Assembly (NCBI GenBank): GCA_964397655.1
Contig: CAYNKA010000006.1
Coordinates: 124,001-188,000, forward strand
Direction: 5' to 3'
DNA: 64,000 bases
DNA from: CAYNKA01 sp964397655
Lineage (GTDB): Bacteria; Spirochaetota; Spirochaetia; DTKZ01
Position numbers and translations under genes: made by a program. Shown one piece after another: positions 8,728-17,036 of the stretch (within the stretch, counting starts at the first letter, position 1; every line of letters begins with the position of its first letter). The notes under the pieces were generated by a model. The model was not told the origin of the DNA. It saw nothing but the letters and a program-made list of their open reading frames with translations, and made no database searches.

Positions 8728-11700
8728 TCAACCTCGGGCTTCGGGCGCGGGTACTTCCGCTGATTTCTTCCTTCCCCTGGCGAATCGTGCCTTCGTCCTG
8801 TGGACGAGATAGTCCATGGCCGGGATTACCCAGAGAGTGAAGACGGTGGACGAGACGATGCCGCCGATGCTGACGATACCCATATTGGTCCTCATCTCCG
8901 CGCCGGACGCCCCGATGCCGAGGGCCATGGGGAGCATGCCGAGGCCGATCGCGATGTTCGACATGAGGATGGGCTTGAGCTTCGTGGGGCAGGCCTCGAT
9001 GAGTGACTCCTTCGCGCTCTTTCCCTGGGCGCGGAGCTGATTCGCGTAGTCGAGCATGAGGATCGCGTTGTTCACGACGATGCCGACGAGCATGACCACG
9101 CCGAGCATGCCGGAGATGCTCAGGGGCACGCCGGTCAGGAGGATCGCGACGATGACGCCGATCAGAGCGAGGGGGATCGTGATCATCATGAGGAGGGGCT
9201 GGGCGAAGCCTTCGAGCGTGGCAGCGAGGAGCATGTAGGTGAGCAGGATGGAGATGACGAAGACGACGAGCATGTCTTTGATGGATTCGGCGAAAGCCTT
9301 GGAGGTGAAGCCCCAGCCCGTTGTGTAGCCCTTGGGCAGGCCGACCTGTTTCACGATCCCGTTGAGGGCCGCCGTGAGGTCGCCCTGGGTGTAGCCGGGC
9401 AGCAGCGCCGAGGTGATCTCGATGGTCTTGACCTTGTCCGCGTGCATGATCTTGCTCACGCCGTCGGTGAATTTGATGTCCGAAAAGTAGGAAACCGGGT
9501 GCGTCCCCTTGGGCGTCGCCACGGGTATGTTCTTGAGGTCGTCGTAGGTGAGGAGCGCGTTCTCCTTGAGGACCACGCGTACGTCGTACTCGGTGCCCTC
9601 TTCTTTGTATTCAGTCGCGACGATGCCTTCCACGGCGGCGCGGATCGAGAGCGCGATGGTCTGGATGCTGATGCCCTCTTCCGTGACCTTCTTCCGGTTC
9701 GGGCTCAGGGTGATTTCCGGCTTTCCCTTTCGTGAGCTGGTGTTCACGTTGAGGAAGCCGGGAGTTGCCTTCATCTTGTCGGTGATCCTCACCGCGTAGT
9801 CCTCGAGGACCTCGATGTCCGGCCCGAGGAGGCGCATGGAGATGGGGGCCTGGCCGGAGTTGAACTGGGAGACGGCCTCGACCCTGATTCGCGCGGCGGG
9901 GATGTCGGAGAGCCGTTTCGTCATGTCCGCGGCTATGACCTGGTTGCTTCTCTTCCTCATGCTCTTGTCGACGAGGCGGATCTGCATTTTCGACATGCTC
10001 ACGTCCTGATTGAGGGCGTCGATCTGTCCGAGGGTAGTGACGATGGTGCGAACCTCGGGATATTCCTTGACCCGGTTTTCGATTTCGAGGAGAGTCAGGG
10101 CCGAGGCCTCGAGGTCGTAGCCCTGGGGGAGCTCGACCGCGATGTCGATGTTGCCTCCGTCGATGACCGGGGACATCTCGAGATGGATGAAGCGGGCGAG
10201 CGACATGGAGCCGAAGAAGAGCAGGACCGTGATCCCGAGGACCGCGAAGCTTCTCCTTTTGTTCTTCAGGACGGCCTCGAGGGTCCGGCGATACCACAGT
10301 TCCCAGCTCTTGAAGACGGCCTCCAGCTTCCGGCTGATGCGGAGTTCCCGCTTATGCGTCTCCGGCAGAATGAGGGCCGCGAGCATGGGGGTAAGCGTGA
10401 AGGATACGAGGATGGAGAAGACCGTGGCGATCACCGTGGTGAAGGCGAAGTCCCTCATCATCATGCCCATGATGCCCGACACGCTGCCCAGCGGGACGAA
10501 GACTGCGATGTTGGTGAGCGTCGAGGCGAGGACCGCGACCACGACCTCGCTCGTTCCTTTGGCCGCCGACTCCTTCCGGTCGTGGCCGAGTTCCTTGTAG
10601 CGGAAGATGTTCTCGAGGACGACTACGGAGTTCGCCACGAGAACGCCCGTGGCGGTGGAGAGGCCCATCATGGAAAGCATGTTGAGGGAGATCCCCATCA
10701 TCTTCATGATCATGAAGGTCGCGATGATCGAGAAGGGCATGGACATCGCGATGATGAAGGTCGACCTAAAGTCGTGGAGGAAAACGAGCAGAACGAGGCC
10801 CGTGAGCAGAATGCCCTGATAGATGTTGCTCAGGGTGTCGTCCACCGTTCCCTGGATGAAAGTCGCGTCTTCGGTGATGACCTTGAGCGAGATTTTTCCT
10901 CCCAAGTCCTCCACGATTCCCGGAAGCCTCTTCTGGACCTCCCGCACCGCCTTGACGGTGTTCCCCGAAGGGGTCTTGATGACCTGCAGGAGGAGAGTGT
11001 TGTCGCTTCTCTCGTCCTTCGCCTTGTCGAAAAGGGTGGTCCTCATCTTGACGGTCTTTCCGGCGTCTTTCACGTCCGCGATCTGGCGGAGCTTCTTGAT
11101 GCCGGATGCCGTGGGAATGTCGAGATCTCTTATGCTTTCGATGGAGTCGAACTCGCCCTTCATGTTGACGGACAGGTCCTGTCCGGGCTGCTTGAAGGAT
11201 CCGCCGGGCATTTCCACGTTGGCCGCAGCGAGGATCTGCCCGATCTGGACAAGGGACAGGTTGTTTTCGAAAACGGTCCCTTTCTCGAATTCGACGCGGA
11301 TCTCGCGCTCCTGGCCTCCGACGATGTCCACGCGGCCGATGCCGTTCACCTGGGAAATGCGTTCCTTCACGGTCTTGTCGGCGAGCGTATGGAGTTCCGT
11401 CGGGCTCATGTTCCCTTCCATGACGATGTTCATGACGGGTCTCATGCTGTTCATGTCGAGCTTCTTGACGATCGGCTTGTCCGCGTCGTCGGGAATCTTG
11501 TTGAGGACGAGGTCGACCTTGTCTTTCACGTCCTGGAGCGCCGAATCCTCGTTTTTCCCGATCTTGAACTGGACCGAGATGATGGAGACGCTCGGCATCG
11601 AATAGGACGTGATCGAGTCGAGGTCGCCGAGAGAGGCGATTTCGTCCTCGATCGTCTTCGTGATCTGCGTTTCGATCACAGTCGGGTCCGCGCCCGCATA

Positions 11701-11850
11701 GACGGTCTGGATGGAGACGTAGGGAATTTTGATTTCCGGCATCAAGCTCAGGGGAAGGGTGAAATAGGCCATGATGCCGAAAATGACGAAAACGAGAAGA
11801 AACATGGAGATGAGGACGGGCCTCTTTATCGATAGATCGGATAGAAACAT
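8728..11850 (-). CDS. RND efflux transporter, HAE1/AcrB family (system 2)
   Basis: A 1040-residue AcrB-like pump, starting MFLSDLSIKRPVLISMFLLV, colinear with the pump at 1875-4958. TM4 again reads LVANSVVVLENI with A406, N407 and S408 replacing the Asp-Asp of AcrB, and TM10 reads VGIVVNNAILMLDY. Substitution at both sites in both paralogues argues against sequencing error. The C-terminal tail is basic and longer than in system 1 (RTKARFARGRKKSAE). It is the second gene of the operon running from 12915 to 7389, probably including the barrel protein to 6209. Confidence 0.92.
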   Translation of the reverse strand: MFLSDLSIKRPVLISMFLLVFVIFGIMAYFTLPLSLMPEIKIPYVSIQTVYAGADPTVIETQITKTIEDEIASLGDLDSITSYSMPSVSIISVQFKIGKNEDSALQDVKDKVDLVLNKIPDDADKPIVKKLDMNSMRPVMNIVMEGNMSPTELHTLADKTVKERISQVNGIGRVDIVGGQEREIRVEFEKGTVFENNLSLVQIGQILAAANVEMPGGSFKQPGQDLSVNMKGEFDSIESIRDLDIPTASGIKKLRQIADVKDAGKTVKMRTTLFDKAKDERSDNTLLLQVIKTPSGNTVKAVREVQKRLPGIVEDLGGKISLKVITEDATFIQGTVDDTLSNIYQGILLTGLVLLVFLHDFRSTFIIAMSMPFSIIATFMIMKMMGISLNMLSMMGLSTATGVLVANSVVVLENIFRYKELGHDRKESAAKGTSEVVVAVLASTLTNIAVFVPLGSVSGIMGMMMRDFAFTTVIATVFSILVSFTLTPMLAALILPETHKRELRISRKLEAVFKSWELWYRRTLEAVLKNKRRSFAVLGITVLLFFGSMSLARFIHLEMSPVIDGGNIDIAVELPQGYDLEASALTLLEIENRVKEYPEVRTIVTTLGQIDALNQDVSMSKMQIRLVDKSMRKRSNQVIAADMTKRLSDIPAARIRVEAVSQFNSGQAPISMRLLGPDIEVLEDYAVRITDKMKATPGFLNVNTSSRKGKPEITLSPNRKKVTEEGISIQTIALSIRAAVEGIVATEYKEEGTEYDVRVVLKENALLTYDDLKNIPVATPKGTHPVSYFSDIKFTDGVSKIMHADKVKTIEITSALLPGYTQGDLTAALNGIVKQVGLPKGYTTGWGFTSKAFAESIKDMLVVFVISILLTYMLLAATLEGFAQPLLMMITIPLALIGVIVAILLTGVPLSISGMLGVVMLVGIVVNNAILMLDYANQLRAQGKSAKESLIEACPTKLKPILMSNIAIGLGMLPMALGIGASGAEMRTNMGIVSIGGIVSSTVFTLWVIPAMDYLVHRTKARFARGRKKSAEVPAPEARG

Positions 11851-11865
11851 CGTGTCACCTCGTTC

Positions 11866-12915
11866 CTACCGGCCCTTGCCGACGGAGGATTTTTTTTGAA
11901 TCGCGATTTTCGTTCCCTGCTTCACGAGGGTGCAGCCCTCCGCGATGAGAAGGTCCCCGGCCTTGAGCCCGGAGGAAATTTCCATGGTGAGGCCCTGCTC
12001 CCCGCGGACGGCGAGCTCGCGCCTTTCAGCGGTGTCCCCCTTCGCGACGAATGCGTAGTACCTGCCGCCGTCCTTGACGACCTCCTTCCGCTCGACCGTG
12101 ACGGCGGCGGCGTTCTCGTAAATCCGGATCGTGACGTCGGCGGTGATCCCGCTCGTGAGCAGGTGGTTCGGGTTATCGAATACCGCTAGGACCTGGAAAG
12201 CCTTCTTGTCCGGGTCCATGACGAGGCTCACCTGCGATACCGTACCCGCGAGGGTCCTGCCGAGCCATTCCACGGAAGCCGCCTGACCGGTTTTGACCTT
12301 GGTGATTTCCGAGGCGGAAACCCAGATCTTCGCTTCAAGTATGTCGAGATTGGAGACGGTAAGGAGGGCGTCGCCGGACTTCACGTTGGTCGTGGGCTGG
12401 ACGTTGAGCCTCGTCACGACTCCCGAGATGGGAGCCTTCACGTTTATCACGTCGTCCATCGCCTTGAAGCTGGCCTTCGCCACCTCGTATTGGGTCCTGG
12501 CGTTGTCGTAGGCCTGCTGGGATATGCCCTTGGTCTCGAAGAGGCTGGTGCTTCTCTTGAAGGACGCTTCCGCGTTTTCCGCGTTCGCCTTCGCCTGCAG
12601 GTAAGAAGGATGGTCCTGGGAGAAAGTGAGAACGATCTGGTCCTTGCTGACCTTGTCTCCCACGCCGACGAGCACCGTCCTCACCACATCGGAAAGTCCG
12701 GCGGAGGCGGTGGATTCCGAACGCGCCCTGAACGTCGCCGGATACTTGAGCTGCTCGTAGAATGTCTCGGGCTTGATCTCTCGGACAACGACGGGGACTC
12801 CGCGTTCCTGCTGGATCTGGTCCATGCTTTTAAATTCCGTGGTGGTGTCCGTTTTCGAACCGCAGCCCGCAAGGAGCACGACGGCTCCCAAGATTGGTAC
12901 GATCCTTCTCGTCAT
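11866..12915 (-). CDS. periplasmic adaptor (membrane fusion) lipoprotein of RND pump (system 2)
   Basis: A 349-residue AcrA-type adaptor with a lipobox (MTRRIVPILGAVVLLAGC) and the same domain order as the system 1 adaptor; both carry an ISQQ(N/A)(F/Y)DNA(K/R)TQYEVA hairpin segment. The ATG at 12915 is preferred because GGGAG lies 8 nt upstream and the signal peptide follows directly; an ATG at 12930 lacks a ribosome site. It is the first gene of operon 2, 15 bp before the pump gene. Its promoter carries the paired TetR operators. Confidence 0.9.
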   Translation of the reverse strand: MTRRIVPILGAVVLLAGCGSKTDTTTEFKSMDQIQQERGVPVVVREIKPETFYEQLKYPATFRARSESTASAGLSDVVRTVLVGVGDKVSKDQIVLTFSQDHPSYLQAKANAENAEASFKRSTSLFETKGISQQAYDNARTQYEVAKASFKAMDDVINVKAPISGVVTRLNVQPTTNVKSGDALLTVSNLDILEAKIWVSASEITKVKTGQAASVEWLGRTLAGTVSQVSLVMDPDKKAFQVLAVFDNPNHLLTSGITADVTIRIYENAAAVTVERKEVVKDGGRYYAFVAKGDTAERRELAVRGEQGLTMEISSGLKAGDLLIAEGCTLVKQGTKIAIQKKSSVGKGR

Positions 12916-12934
12916 CTCTTTATCTCCCATTTGA

Positions 12935-12964
12935 TGAATAGCATTCAAATATGAACATAGTTCA
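12935..12964. promoter_or_regulatory. tandem TetR-type operators at efflux operon 2
   Basis: Two 13-bp inverted repeats, TGAAT-AGC-ATTCA (12935-12947) and TGAAC-ATA-GTTCA (12952-12964), are separated by 4 bp, giving 17 bp between centres. They cover roughly +1 to +30 of the predicted transcript. The same paired arrangement occurs at 16026-16055 and 16131-16160. Confidence 0.75.
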
Positions 12965-12971
12965 GTTTTAA

Positions 12972-13000
12972 TAAATACTATTTCTTCTCGTCCTTGTCAA
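12972..13000 (-). promoter_or_regulatory. promoter of efflux operon 2
   Basis: On the minus strand TTGACA (12995-13000) and TATTTA (12972-12977) are spaced by 17 bp. Predicted initiation near 12965 falls at the edge of the first palindrome. Confidence 0.6.
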
Positions 13001-13017
13001 TGAATTCGCACACGTAT

Positions 13018-13689
13018 TTACGGTTTTTTTACAGCGGTATCCTTCGCAGGCTTGGATTGCAGAGCCGATAGGATCGTCGTTTTCAACATGGCGAAGATGT
13101 CCTCGACCGGAAGATCCGGGAAGGCCGAAACCGTCTTCACGAGATTCCTGCCCGTGAGGTCGCGGAGGAAGCTCTGCGTGAGGTGCATGAGGGTGAACGC
13201 GATGACCTTGGGCTGGCCCGGCAGGGTTATGGTGCCGTCGGCCTTTCCCCGCTCTATGATGGAATTCAGGATTTCCTGGAAGGCCCGGGCATTCTTCCTG
13301 AGGGATTCCAGGACCTCCCCGTCGAGGTCCTCGGGCTCGAAGCGGATCATCGTATGGAGATAGGCGAGGTAGCGCTTCTGGGTCGCGATTTCTCCCGAGA
13401 AGTCGATGAAGGCTTCGACCTTGTCGATCCCTCGGTCGGCGGCTTCCATCCGCCTGCGGAAGATGCCTCCGATGTCCTCGAAGAAGCGGTCGACGAGGCA
13501 GGTCAGGATCGCCGCCTTGCCCGAGAAATGCGTATAGACGGCGCCCGTGCTTACGTCGGCCTTTTCGGCGATGTCCCTGATCGTCGTCTTCTCGTAACCC
13601 TGCCCGCTGAAAAAGAGGTCCTCGGCCGCCTCGACGATCCGCTGCCGCGCTTCCCGCTTCTTTCGTTCGACTCTGCTTTCTTCCTGCAC
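13018..13689 (-). CDS. TetR/AcrR family transcriptional repressor
   Basis: A 223-residue regulator with an N-terminal TetR helix-turn-helix (ARQRIVEAAEDLFF, TTIRDIAEKADVSTGAVYTHF, residues about 10-55) and a variable ligand-binding C-terminal domain. The GTG start at 13689 is chosen for its AGGAGG six bases upstream and because the protein then begins just before the HTH. It lies 56 bp downstream of the patatin gene, probably in the same transcript, and 102 bp upstream of the second adaptor gene. Palindromes at three nearby promoters make it the likely local repressor; binding is inferred. Confidence 0.88.
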   Translation of the reverse strand: MQEESRVERKKREARQRIVEAAEDLFFSGQGYEKTTIRDIAEKADVSTGAVYTHFSGKAAILTCLVDRFFEDIGGIFRRRMEAADRGIDKVEAFIDFSGEIATQKRYLAYLHTMIRFEPEDLDGEVLESLRKNARAFQEILNSIIERGKADGTITLPGQPKVIAFTLMHLTQSFLRDLTGRNLVKTVSAFPDLPVEDIFAMLKTTILSALQSKPAKDTAVKKP

Positions 13690-13745
13690 CTCGTTCCTCC
13701 TCACGCCGGCATGGCCCGGTTTTCGGGATTCCGGCCGAATGCGTC

Positions 13746-15986
13746 CTAGAGTTTCATGCTCAACGAGAAATAGACGATGAATGACCCCCGGTCGGATACG
13801 GCCATGTCCGCATTGAAGGCTCCGAAGAAGGTGTCGACGCCCATGCCCAGCCCGCCGCCGAACTTCCACCCTTCCCGGAGTCCGTTTCCCTCCGGGAAAT
13901 CCCCCTGCCATACGTTCCCCGCCGAGCCGCGAAGCCGAAGGTAGACGATGTCCTTGAACGGAAGCCCGAGTCCCGGGACCTTGTAGCGGTATTCGAGATC
14001 GAGGAGGCAGTAATGGTCGCCGACGAGGCTGTACTCGTAATAACCGATGAGGGACGTCCTTCCTCCGATGAAAAAACGGTTCCAGAAGTCCAGGTTTCCG
14101 TCGAAGGCGGTCCCCGCGGCGGAGTGAATCCCGAAGGTGTGCCGCTCCGCGGGGGACAGGTAGATCCTCGCGTCGGCCTCCAGCTTGTTGATGTACCTGC
14201 TGCTTCCCAGCCAATCCTCGGCCCGCGTGTAGGAGGCGGAAACCAGGGCGCCCGATTCCGGGAAGGGGACGGAGGAGAGGGTGTCGACGTCCAAGGAAAG
14301 GAATGCGGACCCGAGAACGCCCGTGAAGCCTCCGGTTTCGGCCCCGGCCTCGTAGAATCTCGGGAGGGATTCGATGCGTTTGAGCTCGTAGCCCGCCGAA
14401 AGTTCGCCCCATTCGCCGAGGAAGGTCCCGGCCCTCGCGCGCGCGGCGAATTTCCTCACGCGGAATTCGTCGACGAGCTTCTGATCGTCGTAGATCGGCC
14501 GCTTCCCGCTGGCCGCGGAGAGCCCCTGGGCGAAGAACAAGCCGCCGAACACGGGGATGGTCAGTTCGGTCGAGACTTCGCCGGGCTCGGCGATGACGAA
14601 GTCCGTGGACCAGAACGAGCCGCCCGGAAAGGCGTCCCTCGCGGTCAGGTTCAGGGACAGGCTCCTGTGGTCCGCCTCCATGTCGTTCCAGGACGCGTCG
14701 GCCCCGATCCCCATGTGGCCGGCGAATTCCACGCCGATCCGGGTGATGACCGTGGGCTTTCTCTTCTCCTTCGCCGTGATGCGAAGGACGCGGCCGCCGG
14801 TTCCCGACGGTACGAAGACGAACCTGAGCGATTCCCAATCTCCGGTAGCGAACAGGTTCATGATCGTTTCGCGTATCTCTTCCGGCCGAGCAAGCCTGCC
14901 GGAATGTGAGGCGAACGCCTTCTCTATTTTCGCGACTCCTTCCCGGGACGCTCCACGGGTCTCGATGCGGTCGATCCTGACCGCGGCGGGCTCCTTGCGG
15001 ACGATCGGCGCAGCCCCTCCGGGCCGGTCCTTCCGGATGCGTGCGGCGATCTCGTCGAGCGCGGGCCGGGCGGCACGCGCCGCGGCCTCGCCCCGCGCGA
15101 TCAATTCCTGCGACGAGCCGAAGCTTCCCGAGGAAAAGCCCTCGGTGTCCGGCTCGATGAGGACGTCGGCGAGTTTCCGCTCGGGCCCCCGGTTCTGGTT
15201 GATGAAGATGGACAGCATCCGGTCCAGGGACGAGCCCGGATTGTCGACCTCCGCGGGATCCACCGTCATCTTGCCGAGGTCGACGGCGATGACGATGTCC
15301 GCTCCGAGATTCTTTGCGACGCTCACCGGAAGATTTCGGACGATTCCCCCGTCCATGAGGTAACGGCCTTCCACCTCGTGGGGAGTGAAGACCCCGGGAA
15401 CGGCCATGGAGGCGCGCATCGCGTCGACGAGCGACCCTCTCGAAAAGACGACCTCTTCTCCCGTGGCGACGTCGGTGGCCACCGCCCGGTACTCGCGGGG
15501 AAGGGAGGAAAAATCGATTTCTTCCGAATACGCGAGGGTGTAGCGGGAGAGCCGGTCCATGATGCGCTGCCCCGCACTGAGCCCCGAGGAGATGGCGAAC
15601 CCCTTTGCGTCGAAACCGATGGAGACGGGATAAGGCCGCGAGGCCTTTTTCTCCCGATACGAGGAGGAACTCCTCGGCACGGAATCGATGAATATGTTTT
15701 CCCAGTCGATGCTTCGGACTATCGCTTCCATTTCCGAGCCGGTGTAGCCGAGGGCGAAAAAGCAGCCGATGATGCTGCCCATGCTCGTTCCCACCACGCA
15801 GTCCACGGGTATTCCAAGCTCCTCGATGACCTTGACGGCGCCGATGTGGACGAAGCCCAGCGCGCCGCCTCCCGAGAGGACGAGCGCTACCTTGGGTCTC
15901 GGTCCGGTTTTTTCCCCGTCTGCCGAAACCGGCTGAAGGAAGGCGATAGCCGTGAGAAGTATGCAGGCGGCCCGTTTTGCGCTCAT
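13746..15986 (-). CDS. patatin-like phospholipase fused to an Omp85 barrel (PlpD-like)
   Basis: A 746-residue secreted protein. After the signal peptide (to about residue 23) comes a patatin domain with the oxyanion GGGALG, nucleophile motif GTSMG (Ser68) and catalytic Asp in MDGG (Asp212). A POTRA-like segment (about 333-410) and a C-terminal Omp85 barrel (about 430-746, ending FSLSMKL) follow. This is the architecture of Pseudomonas PlpD, a type Vd autotransporter phospholipase A1. The ATG at 15986 has AAAGGA just upstream; an earlier ATG at 16004 lacks a ribosome site. Probably cotranscribed with tetR. Confidence 0.88.
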   Translation of the reverse strand: MSAKRAACILLTAIAFLQPVSADGEKTGPRPKVALVLSGGGALGFVHIGAVKVIEELGIPVDCVVGTSMGSIIGCFFALGYTGSEMEAIVRSIDWENIFIDSVPRSSSSYREKKASRPYPVSIGFDAKGFAISSGLSAGQRIMDRLSRYTLAYSEEIDFSSLPREYRAVATDVATGEEVVFSRGSLVDAMRASMAVPGVFTPHEVEGRYLMDGGIVRNLPVSVAKNLGADIVIAVDLGKMTVDPAEVDNPGSSLDRMLSIFINQNRGPERKLADVLIEPDTEGFSSGSFGSSQELIARGEAAARAARPALDEIAARIRKDRPGGAAPIVRKEPAAVRIDRIETRGASREGVAKIEKAFASHSGRLARPEEIRETIMNLFATGDWESLRFVFVPSGTGGRVLRITAKEKRKPTVITRIGVEFAGHMGIGADASWNDMEADHRSLSLNLTARDAFPGGSFWSTDFVIAEPGEVSTELTIPVFGGLFFAQGLSAASGKRPIYDDQKLVDEFRVRKFAARARAGTFLGEWGELSAGYELKRIESLPRFYEAGAETGGFTGVLGSAFLSLDVDTLSSVPFPESGALVSASYTRAEDWLGSSRYINKLEADARIYLSPAERHTFGIHSAAGTAFDGNLDFWNRFFIGGRTSLIGYYEYSLVGDHYCLLDLEYRYKVPGLGLPFKDIVYLRLRGSAGNVWQGDFPEGNGLREGWKFGGGLGMGVDTFFGAFNADMAVSDRGSFIVYFSLSMKL

Positions 15987-16025
15987 GGAATCCTTTCGTG
16001 ACATCTATTTCGGTTTCATCATAAT

Positions 16026-16055
16026 TGAATGCAATTCAATTATGAACAATATACA
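16026..16055. promoter_or_regulatory. tandem TetR-type operators at the patatin-tetR operon
   Basis: TGAAT-GCA-ATTCA (16026-16038, perfect arms, extendable to ATTGAAT/ATTCAAT) and a weaker TGAACAATATACA (16043-16055) are separated by 4 bp, with 17 bp between centres. They start at the -10 of the minus-strand promoter and lie 40 bp before the patatin start. Confidence 0.7.
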
Positions 16056-16083
16056 TCATATGTGAAACGAAAGAAAGACGCAA
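16055..16083 (-). promoter_or_regulatory. promoter of the patatin-tetR operon
   Basis: On the minus strand TTGCGT (16078-16083) and TATGAT (16055-16060) are 17 bp apart. The paired operators begin at the last base of the -10, as expected for repression. Confidence 0.5.
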
Positions 16084-16101
16084 GGGCATGATCCGCCCGT
16101 C

Positions 16102-16130
16102 TTGACGAGGAATGACGTATTGAATAAATT
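16102..16130 (+). promoter_or_regulatory. upstream promoter of the Mla operon, overlapping operators
   Basis: TTGACG (16102-16107) and TAAATT (16125-16130) are spaced by 17 bp. The tandem operator starts at 16131, directly after the -10, matching the layout at the other two promoters. Confidence 0.45.
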
Positions 16131-16160
16131 TGGACACAGTTCAACTTTGAACGGTATTCA
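16131..16160. promoter_or_regulatory. tandem TetR-type operators at the Mla operon
   Basis: TGGAC-ACA-GTTCA (16131-16143, one arm mismatch) and TGAAC-GGT-ATTCA (16148-16160) are separated by 4 bp, 17 bp between centres. The distal site ends ATTCA and the proximal site GTTCA, as at the two minus-strand promoters read in their own direction. Confidence 0.7.
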
Positions 16161-16186
16161 ATCGATGGGTGCCGCGACTTTATTCC

Positions 16187-16215
16187 TTGACGGTCGGAAC
16201 GAGTTTTCCTATTAT
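16187..16215 (+). promoter_or_regulatory. second promoter of the Mla operon
   Basis: TTGACG (16187-16192) and TATTAT (16210-16215) are 17 bp apart. This is the best sigma70 match in the interval. It lies about 27 bp beyond the operators, so it might be less directly repressed. Confidence 0.55.
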
Positions 16216-16289
16216 CGAACATTAGAGGCATAAAAACGAAAAAAGAAGGCACGAAGAAAAACGAAAAACCTCTGTTCTTCATTCCGCCC

Positions 16290-17030
16290 TTGGAAAGATT
16301 GGGAAGTTTTTCCCTTTTTTCCGGCGAAGTGGCGAAGTGGATCTTCCGGCGTCCTTTCCGCTCCTACCTACTCGCCGAACAGATGGAGAGGATAGGGGTG
16401 TATTCCGTACCCATCATCGTGCTTTCGAGCCTCGCGATCGGTATGATTTTCTCGCTCCAGCTCGGGAGTTTCCTAACGCTCTTCCGGGCGGAGATGCTCG
16501 TCGGGGCCGCCGTGGGGAAGACCATGGCGCGGGAACTTGCGCCGGTGATCACCGCCCTCATGCTCATCGCGAAGAACGGTTCGGCCATGACCGCGGAACT
16601 CGGGACGATGCGGGCTACCGAGCAGATCGACGCGCTGGAAACCATGTCGGTCAATCCGGTCCAGTTTCTCGTGGTCCCGAAGGTCTCCGCCTGCGTTCTC
16701 GCGTTCCCCGTGCTCACCGCATTGTCGAACGTAGTCGGCGTGGGGGGGAGCTACATCGTTTCGGTCCTCATGCGCGGGGTCGACGCCCAGGGATTCCTGG
16801 ACCAGCTCTATTCGTACGTCGACCCGGTCGACGTTTATTCGGGATTCATCAAGGCCGCGGTTATGGGCTGTATCGTGAGCCTCATCTGCTGCTACTACGG
16901 ATTCAACGCGTCGGGAGGGGCGAAGGGCGTCGGCGAGGCGGCGACCAAGGCGGTCGTCTCGTCCTCCGTATCGATCCTCATCGCGGATTACGTGATGTCG
17001 GATATCATGCTCAGAGTGTTGTATACGTGA
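16290..17030 (+). CDS. mlaE: MlaE-family ABC transporter permease (lipid transport)
   Basis: A 246-residue MlaE/YrbE permease (PF02405) with an N-terminal amphipathic helix and about five membrane segments. The family-typical ELAPVITALMLIAKNGSAMTAELG and MRATEQIDALETMSVNPVQFL segments, which contact the ATPase, are present. It should form the inner-membrane core of a phospholipid transporter with the MlaF- and MlaD-type products downstream. The start is uncertain: TTG at 16290 is used, no ribosome site is obvious, and the first in-frame ATG (16383) would remove the N-terminal helix. The next gene begins 6 bp later. Confidence 0.88.
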   Translation: MERLGSFSLFSGEVAKWIFRRPFRSYLLAEQMERIGVYSVPIIVLSSLAIGMIFSLQLGSFLTLFRAEMLVGAAVGKTMARELAPVITALMLIAKNGSAMTAELGTMRATEQIDALETMSVNPVQFLVVPKVSACVLAFPVLTALSNVVGVGGSYIVSVLMRGVDAQGFLDQLYSYVDPVDVYSGFIKAAVMGCIVSLICCYYGFNASGGAKGVGEAATKAVVSSSVSILIADYVMSDIMLRVLYT

Positions 17031-17036
17031 GCGCGT

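Noticed and set aside
13018..14838. TetR frame open far upstream of its GTG, overlapping the patatin gene
   Set aside because: The upstream part is out-of-frame patatin sequence; the GTG at 13689 has the ribosome site and fits the family length.
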